Shown here one piece after another: positions 58,981 through 64,000 of a stretch of 64,000 bases of DNA. Position 1 is the stretch's first letter; each line of letters begins with the position of its first letter. The position numbers and the translations under genes were made by a program. Origin of the DNA: an uncultured Lachnospiraceae bacterium (GTDB lineage: Bacteria > Bacillota > Clostridia > Lachnospirales > Lachnospiraceae); assembly GCA_902765725.1 (NCBI GenBank), contig CACXAT010000001.1:114737-178736 (forward strand), written 5' to 3'. Below the pieces are notes generated by a model. It searched no databases. It was given only the letters and a program-made list of their open reading frames with translations, and was not told where the DNA came from.

Positions 58981-60917
58981 TCCTCCCCCTCTTCTGCTCC
59001 AAGCAAAAGGTTGTCTTTGAAGTATTCCTTATTTGCCCGGTTCACTTTTGCTGGCATATAGTCGATGTACTGCTTTGTCATGTTTTCATTCCTATGCCCG
59101 TGGTAGTCGCGGATTGCCTGCAGCGATACGCCAAAGTCAAACATCTCTGTTCCGACAGTGTGCCTGAAATCGTGAGGCCTGAATACATAATCCTCTTCTC
59201 CGATCCCATACGCTCTGCATAATCTCTGCATCTGAGAGCGGAAAGTGGAGGCATAGTAGGCGCCGCCTTTCTTGTTTTTGAAGATATATTCGTCATTTCC
59301 GATCCTGTTTTTTTCGATGTAATCGCTCATCACCCTGTAAAGCACAGACGGGATCGGGATTTTCTTTTCAAGAACCTGCTTATACTGCATAGTTTTAAGG
59401 TAGGTGTCACCGTCTTCAAACGAAAAAGCATCTCCCTGGAGCGTGCATACCTCATTGATGCGAAGACCGGTCGCCCAGAGAATGATGCACATCAGGCGAA
59501 GGTGCTCCGGGAAAAGGTTAAGCTTTCCAAGAATGTCCATCTGCAGATCCCTGCCAAGTGTGCGGTCATTATGGAGGTAATACTCCTTCTTCCGGTAGTA
59601 CTCGCCCTGAAATGGAATCTTTGAAATCTCCCCTTTCGCCTCCAGGTATCCATAGAAGGAAAGAAGAGCATTAAGGTGTTTGTTGAAAGTGATGCTGCCG
59701 TTTCCCTTTTCATCAAGATGGTCCATGTAGGCATCCATCTGCCCTGGAGTAATTCGTTTTGCCTTAATCCCCATCCTGTCACAGAACAGAAGAAACACCC
59801 GGATATCTGTGTATTTTCCCTGCACCGTGTTCAGGGCTCTGTGGCTGATTCCGATCAGGTTTTTCATGAAGGACTTAAAAAGATCCCGGTTTTCTTTATC
59901 TTTTATCGTGCAGAAGGAAAACTGGCCGATATGATATGCAGGGTTAAGCCGATCAAGTTTGAAGGTAAACCGGTCCATATACCAGACATTGGCATCCCAG
60001 TTGGTCTTTGGTGATGACAAAAACAAAAATCTTCTGGTGGAATTTATAATCTGCATGTAAACCTTTGTTTTTGTTCCGCATTTTCCCTGAAGGCTTTTTT
60101 TAAATCCATCCACATCCTCCTGTTCCATTGCCTCGATATCTGGAATGCCGGCACCTGCGCAGTAAAGATAGAGAAGTTTCAAAGGTACAATGTACATCTC
60201 ACGAAGGTTTTTCCTTTTCGCGCCGATTAAAAGGCAGTGACTGAGCATCTCAAAGATCTGGTGTTTGAGCTTTGCCGGCGCATCAATTGAAAAGTCAAAA
60301 GCAAGTTCTTCCTTGTTTCGCACATAGTAAAACTCCATTGCCGTCTCATAGTCCGGATGATAGCCAAGGTAGAAAACCTCGTTTCTGTAGCTAAACTGCT
60401 TTTTTTGAAACGGTCTTAGTTCATTCTCCGCCCTGATGCTGGAAAGCTTGATCTGGTCCAGAACTTTCAAATACCGCCTGGGATTTTCCAGATCGCAGGA
60501 TAAAAGAAACCGTTCATACGATTTTCGTGTGTGGTAGGTAATCTTCGCTAGGCTTTTGATCCCCATCATCATCAAAAACGCTTTTACCTTGTTTTTTTCG
60601 GCTCTGGAAAAATGATGCTTTTCATCAATTTCCCGGCAAAGCTCCGGGAAAGACGGCTCCAGGAAATGCATCATGGAGATTTCCAAAAGCCCCATATAGT
60701 GCTCAGCTGCCTGCTTTTTTAAGTGCAGTGACCTGACATAAGAGCGCCAGGAGATAACCGTTTCAAAATCCACATCCAGAAGGGATGTGCAGCCATTTCC
60801 AGTAAGGAAAGAGAAAACCGCATCAAGGTCTTTTCCCTTAAGGGAGCCTGCAGAAAGCTCCTCTTTCAGGATCTCTTTGTCTTTTTGCGGTGAATACAGG
60901 AAGGATAACTGCGCCAT
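58977..60917 (-). CDS. tnpB: Tyrosine recombinase, TnpB-like (large)
   Basis: 646 residues from the ATG at 60915-60917 (GGGGGG seven bases upstream). Catalytic motifs near the C-terminus: ATGLRINEVCTLQG, HDFRHTVGTEMFDFGV, and YHGHRNENMTKQYIDY. The long N-terminal half has no recognised domain, as in TnpB of Tn554 (about 630 residues). It begins 13 bases after the TnpA-like gene and overlaps the third recombinase. Confidence 0.88.
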   Translation of the reverse strand: MAQLSFLYSPQKDKEILKEELSAGSLKGKDLDAVFSFLTGNGCTSLLDVDFETVISWRSYVRSLHLKKQAAEHYMGLLEISMMHFLEPSFPELCREIDEKHHFSRAEKNKVKAFLMMMGIKSLAKITYHTRKSYERFLLSCDLENPRRYLKVLDQIKLSSIRAENELRPFQKKQFSYRNEVFYLGYHPDYETAMEFYYVRNKEELAFDFSIDAPAKLKHQIFEMLSHCLLIGAKRKNLREMYIVPLKLLYLYCAGAGIPDIEAMEQEDVDGFKKSLQGKCGTKTKVYMQIINSTRRFLFLSSPKTNWDANVWYMDRFTFKLDRLNPAYHIGQFSFCTIKDKENRDLFKSFMKNLIGISHRALNTVQGKYTDIRVFLLFCDRMGIKAKRITPGQMDAYMDHLDEKGNGSITFNKHLNALLSFYGYLEAKGEISKIPFQGEYYRKKEYYLHNDRTLGRDLQMDILGKLNLFPEHLRLMCIILWATGLRINEVCTLQGDAFSFEDGDTYLKTMQYKQVLEKKIPIPSVLYRVMSDYIEKNRIGNDEYIFKNKKGGAYYASTFRSQMQRLCRAYGIGEEDYVFRPHDFRHTVGTEMFDFGVSLQAIRDYHGHRNENMTKQYIDYMPAKVNRANKEYFKDNLLLGAEEGEE

Positions 60918-60930
60918 GCCATCACCCCCC

Positions 60931-62049
60931 TTACAAAAGAGCGTCCACCGAAAGAAGATCCTTCTGGCTTTCAAAGTAGGCGAGGGAGGCCTCTTCCAGT
61001 TCCTCTCCTGCTATGTTCAGGTATCTTTGCGTAGTTTCAATCCGTTTATGGCCCAGCGCATTCGAGATCAGCAGTATGTCCCAGCCGCTTTTTCTTCTCT
61101 CATTGGCAAAATAGTGCCTCAGCATATGGGGAGTAGCCTCAATGCCGGTTTTTTTCTCAAGTCTTTCAAGCATCGCGTACACCGCTTTGATTCTCAGGGG
61201 CTTTCCAGCATTTTTCCCGGAAAGAGCAGCAAACAGATACCCCGACTTCATTAAAACGTCCCTGTACATGGACAGATAGCACAAAAGAACTCTGCAGGTT
61301 TCTTTGCTGATCAGTGCCCTTCTTTGACTGGCATTCTTTGCTCTTGCGCTGTTTTCATTGTCTTCACGGAAGGTGACCTTTATCTGGCGCCGGCCGATAT
61401 CAATATCAGATGACAGTTTTACGCCCAGAAGCTCGCCGATCCGAAATCCGGTCTCTGCAAGCAGAAGAAGCAAAACCTTGTCCCTGATGTTCGTGCAATT
61501 CTCAAGAAGTACTTCAATGGAACTTTTCTCTATCGTCCTTCCTATGTGCTCATCTTCCTTCAGATAGCCCCTGAAGGATCTTCTTACCATTGAGAATCTC
61601 AGCCCGATCGGATTGGTGAAGGTGACCACATGGCTCTCAAGAACCTTCAGGTTTCCATGGGTCTGATCCTGCAGCTCCAGAAACTGAAACCAGCCGAATA
61701 CATCCCGAAGGTAGGTATTGCATGTTGTGTTTGCAGGACATGTTATACTCTTTCCATCCGTATGCTGTCCGCTTTTGACATAGGCCAGAAAGTCCGTAAA
61801 GTGGACATGCTGACGGTCGTATTTCATTTCAAGCACATCGCCAACAGTAAGATGATTCTCTTCGAGAAAACTCAGGTATACCGTCAGGGAGAACGCAATC
61901 CTGCGGACAGTATTCGGTGACCTGTTTGACTTTGTTTTATGCTTTAAATACTTTGTCGGAGCGATCACGAGCGACATATCATCCGTATGGCGGATAATAT
62001 AGTATGTCTTTCCCCCGTCCTTTATTCTGTCCATCCGATACCGGCCCAT
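60931..62049 (-). CDS. tnpA: Tyrosine recombinase, TnpA-like
   Basis: 372 residues. GGAGGGG precedes the ATG. The catalytic domain has AETGFRIGELLGVKL (Arg), HMLRHYFANERRKSG, and ALGHKRIETTQRYLNI (Tyr). Length and place at the head of the operon match TnpA of Tn554 (about 361 residues). A promoter with AACGCAA repeats lies directly upstream. Confidence 0.9.
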   Translation of the reverse strand: MGRYRMDRIKDGGKTYYIIRHTDDMSLVIAPTKYLKHKTKSNRSPNTVRRIAFSLTVYLSFLEENHLTVGDVLEMKYDRQHVHFTDFLAYVKSGQHTDGKSITCPANTTCNTYLRDVFGWFQFLELQDQTHGNLKVLESHVVTFTNPIGLRFSMVRRSFRGYLKEDEHIGRTIEKSSIEVLLENCTNIRDKVLLLLLAETGFRIGELLGVKLSSDIDIGRRQIKVTFREDNENSARAKNASQRRALISKETCRVLLCYLSMYRDVLMKSGYLFAALSGKNAGKPLRIKAVYAMLERLEKKTGIEATPHMLRHYFANERRKSGWDILLISNALGHKRIETTQRYLNIAGEELEEASLAYFESQKDLLSVDALL

Positions 62050-62071
62050 ACTCCCCTCCTACACATTCCAC

Positions 62072-62098
62072 ACTATACTCAAAGTTGCGTTTTGTCAA
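62072..62098 (-). promoter_or_regulatory. Promoter of the recombinase operon
   Basis: Minus strand TTGACA (62093-62098) and TATAGT (62072-62077) with a 15-base spacer, or TAGTGT at 17. A TTGCGTT-type repeat (62085-62091) lies between the two hexamers. Confidence 0.65.
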
Positions 62099-62208
62099 TT
62101 ATTAGTTGCGTTATATTGTTACAATTGCGTTATTTTGGGCGTATTGTCATACTGTACCGCTCCTGAATTGCGTTGTCTTCGGGCTTTTAATTGACCACCC
62201 ATTGCGCT
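62085..62208. repeat. Five TTGCGTT-type direct repeats in a divergent promoter region
   Basis: TTGCGTT at 62085-62091, 62106-62112, 62125-62131 and 62168-62174, and TTGCGCT at 62202-62208. Start-to-start spacing is 21, 19, 43 and 34 bases, so the first three sit about two helical turns apart. The first lies inside the recombinase promoter and the last inside the promoter of the HTH gene. Confidence 0.85.
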
Positions 62209-62219
62209 TATGCTATCCT
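62191..62219 (+). promoter_or_regulatory. Promoter of the HTH gene
   Basis: TTGACC (62191-62196) and TATCCT (62214-62219), 17-base spacer, with a TTGCGCT repeat in the spacer and the ATG 24 bases downstream. Confidence 0.7.
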
Positions 62220-62242
62220 TTTTACTGAAAGGAGTGAGCGAT

Positions 62243-62947
62243 ATGGACGTATTTGATCCCAGACAGTTTGCAGTTCTCCTGAAAAAGGCAATCGGAACCC
62301 GCAGTGCAAAGGAATTCTCTAAAGAGGTCGGTATCTCCAGATATCAGGTATCCCGAAGGCTGAACGGCACTCTCCTGTCGCCTCCCAGGAAAAGCACGCT
62401 CTCCGCTATTGCCAGTGCGGCCCAGAACAACGTGACGTATGAAGAGCTTCTGGCCTGCTGCGGTTACCTAGACATACCTGACGGCAAAACTCTTCCGGAA
62501 ACAGATATGCAGGACATAAAAAAAGCACGTGCCTGCGTTCTTGCAAATATGGATTGCCTTAAGGCCACATGCCAGATACCGGTCGGTGAGCCTCAAATCC
62601 CCTGCGATTTTGAGCTTCTTGTCGGTGAGGCTCCCTGTGTTCACTGGGATTTTATCTGTATACCATCATCTGAAAGCCCTGCCGTGATCGAGGGTACTTT
62701 GAATCAGCACTATCTGGATCTGATATACGAGCGGCTGGAAGCATATTCCAAACTGAGTTTTCTGACTAACCGCCGGGTATTATTTGATGCATGTACCGCT
62801 CACCGGCCTGTTAATCTTGATGCTAATGTTTCCGTGATCCTATATGACTCAGATCTTCTCGAAGTAATCTCCGAGAATGAACTGTCGAAATCAAAAACCT
62901 CTCCCCTTCCTGATGGCAGCTGCTGCTTCCATTCTGAAGATGGCTGA
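62243..62947 (+). CDS. Helix-turn-helix (XRE-like) regulator with unknown C-terminal domain
   Basis: 234 residues from the ATG at 62243 (AAAGGAG eight bases upstream). Residues 5-60 are a lambda-repressor-like HTH (SAKEFSKEVGISRYQVSRRLNG...). The remaining 170 residues contain CDFELLVGEAPCVHWDFICI, YLDLIYERLEAYSKLSFLTNRRVLFD and a C-terminal Ser-rich end, with no family I recognise. It is divergent from the recombinase operon across repeated TTGCGTT sites and is the likely regulator of both promoters. Confidence 0.75.
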   Translation: MDVFDPRQFAVLLKKAIGTRSAKEFSKEVGISRYQVSRRLNGTLLSPPRKSTLSAIASAAQNNVTYEELLACCGYLDIPDGKTLPETDMQDIKKARACVLANMDCLKATCQIPVGEPQIPCDFELLVGEAPCVHWDFICIPSSESPAVIEGTLNQHYLDLIYERLEAYSKLSFLTNRRVLFDACTAHRPVNLDANVSVILYDSDLLEVISENELSKSKTSPLPDGSCCFHSEDG

Positions 62948-63100
62948 CATAATCCACACTGTTGATGCTGTTCAGTTTATCAGTCAAAGTGTGCAGCATA
63001 GTCCCAACGTTTTCTCACGCGATTATCCTAAGGTATGATGCGTTCTTTCCAGGTATCGATGTGTCTCAGTAACTCCATTTACCAATGCAGGGAGGCGTAT

Positions 63101-63292
63101 ATGAAGCATAAAGTCAAAATGATGGTCGAAACGGAGAAACAGGGCCTTTTGGGAAAAAAGAAGGTTCTTCAGGAGCGGACTGTCGAAGTGGACAGCAAAA
63201 CCTACCAGAAGATGCAAAAGGAAATGAAGCATCGTTCGCTATCCTTTGAAGAGATCATGTGGCTTGATGAGCTTCTGGATGATGATGAATAA
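63101..63292 (+). CDS. Small hypothetical protein
   Basis: 63 residues from the ATG at 63101 (GGAGG upstream), basic first half and acidic C-terminal tail (LDELLDDDE). Contains MKHKVKMMVETEKQGLLGKK and KQMKHRSLSFEEIMWL-like stretch (EMKHRSLSFEEIM). Family not recognised. It follows the HTH gene by about 155 bases in the same direction. Confidence 0.6.
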   Translation: MKHKVKMMVETEKQGLLGKKKVLQERTVEVDSKTYQKMQKEMKHRSLSFEEIMWLDELLDDDE

Positions 63293-63340
63293 AATCGGAA
63301 ATACCAACAAATCAGGATTTGTAAGGGAGATATAAGAGTA

Positions 63341-63889
63341 ATGGAATTTGGGGAAATTTCAATTAAGGATAAACTTGGAAGAACTATAATACTAAGAAAT
63401 GCAAGACCGGAAGATTCAACAGCACTTATAAAGTATCTGAGAATAACCAGTGCCGAGACTCCTTATCTTATCAGAGAACCTGAAGAAATCACAATCACAG
63501 AGGAAGAAGAAAAGCAGTTCATCCAGGCTAAGATAGATGCGGAGCGTGAGCTCATGCTTGTTGCGTTTTTTAATGGTAAGCATATTGGTAACTGCTCTCT
63601 TATGAGCATTGCCCCATATAAAAGATACAGCCACAGGTGTGATGTTGCAATTGCTCTATACAAAGAATACTGTGGATGCGGTATAGGAAAAGCTATGATT
63701 CAGGCTGTACTTGATGTTGCGAAGAGCGTAGGTTACGAGCAAGCAGAGCTTGAAGTTATGGCGGAGAATAAGGAGGCCATTGCTATGTATAAGAAGCTGG
63801 GATTCGAAAAGTTTGGTACATTTCCTGATAACATGAAATATGCAGATGGCTCCTATATTGATGCATATTGGATGATGAAGAAACTCTGA
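63341..63889 (+). CDS. GNAT family N-acetyltransferase
   Basis: 182 residues. Motif A Q/RxxGxG/A is CGCGIGKAMIQAVLDVA (near residue 111), followed by VMAENKEAIAMYKKLGFEKFG. N-terminal strand-helix IILRNARPEDSTALIKYL also fits. Acyl-CoA-dependent acetylation of a small molecule, peptide or protein is expected; the substrate is unknown. Codon use is A+T-rich compared with the Tad half of the window, in keeping with an acquired region. AAGGGAGAT precedes the ATG. Confidence 0.9.
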   Translation: MEFGEISIKDKLGRTIILRNARPEDSTALIKYLRITSAETPYLIREPEEITITEEEEKQFIQAKIDAERELMLVAFFNGKHIGNCSLMSIAPYKRYSHRCDVAIALYKEYCGCGIGKAMIQAVLDVAKSVGYEQAELEVMAENKEAIAMYKKLGFEKFGTFPDNMKYADGSYIDAYWMMKKL

Positions 63890-63932
63890 GAAAGAGATAA
63901 CCAAATCGGAATTGACGGGGTGATAACACATA

Positions 63933-64000
63933 ATGGAAAAAGAGACAAGAAACAGTATCATTTTGTTTTTGATATTATCTTTCGTACCGATGTGGGTGTT
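63933..64000 (+). CDS. Membrane protein, N-terminal fragment (runs off the window)
   Basis: The first 22 codons, MEKETRNSIILFLILSFVPMWV, are a charged end followed by a membrane helix. GGGGTGAT lies upstream. The start resembles CPBP intramembrane metalloprotease proteins, but too little is present to assign it. Confidence 0.5.
   Translation, partial: MEKETRNSIILFLILSFVPMWV

Noticed and set aside
62050..62243. CRISPR-like or att-site interpretation of the TTGCGTT repeats
   Set aside because: Units are only 7 bp with irregular spacing; they fit promoter operators better. No matching copy was seen at the other side of the operon.

Overview
The window looks like the chromosome of a monoderm, spore-former-type anaerobe of the Clostridia, most probably family Lachnospiraceae. 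The signs are a fairly G+C-rich backbone, rubrerythrin, DUF6472, DUF5702 and DUF6382-FHA genes, a CIRCE-controlled Hsp20, C_GCAxxG_C_C and C69 peptidase genes, and Clostridia-style Tad pilus genes. No rRNA, tRNA or CRISPR array was seen.

Layout. 1-1.3 kb: cell-surface polysaccharide genes (two GT2 glycosyltransferases, DUF2304). 1.4-9.2 kb: an AspT/YidE-like transporter, a secreted acidic beta-helix surface protein, a DUF937 protein with a tandem Gln/Gly repeat, a structured 180-bp inverted-repeat element, and a membrane glycerophosphodiesterase. 9.2-12.9 kb: Tad pilus locus 1 (tadA, tadB, a tadC with an extra ectodomain, and a 37-aa ORF). 13-28.4 kb: metabolic and housekeeping genes (Fe-S aldo/keto reductase, vWA protein, CYTH, 8-oxoguanine-deaminase-type amidohydrolase, thymidine kinase, Tex, DUF6472, rubrerythrin, a 4-gene cluster yfcE-like/comB/C69 peptidase/5-FTHF cyclo-ligase) and a 229-bp MITE-like hairpin. 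27.6-30.6 kb: DnaJ-like protein, Hsp20 with CIRCE, TruA, a membrane protein. 30.8-35.6 kb: a BMP-type nucleoside ABC transporter. 35.9-38.3 kb: D-2-hydroxyacid dehydrogenase and a MATE pump. 38.4-43.8 kb: a secreted GH13 amylase facing a malEFG-type importer. 43.9-46.9 kb: a TPP-riboswitch-controlled thiamine-precursor importer. 46.9-49.1 kb: Gfo/Idh/MocA oxidoreductase, HIT protein, rhomboid protease. 49.2-54.4 kb: Tad locus 2 (short Flp1-like pilin, DUF5702, two TadE-like proteins, prepilin peptidase, FHA protein).

From about 54.45 kb rightwards the sequence looks more A+T-rich and accessory. It holds a broken flavodoxin gene, DUF3784-like and SDR genes, small hypothetical genes, and an operon of three tyrosine recombinases plus a Tn554 TnpC-like DUF6262 protein. 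A helix-turn-helix gene diverges from that operon across a promoter region carrying five TTGCGTT-type direct repeats. This cassette is the strongest candidate for an unusual mobile element here.

The Tad secretion/pilus machinery is split: motor and platform lie at 9-13 kb, and pilin, pseudopilins and peptidase at 49-54 kb. The amylase and MalEFG system form a starch/maltodextrin unit. The TPP riboswitch, DUF77 protein and ABC genes form one thiamine-regulated operon. Start codons were reassigned from ribosome-binding sites where this was possible by eye; every functional name comes from reading the translated sequence, not from a search.
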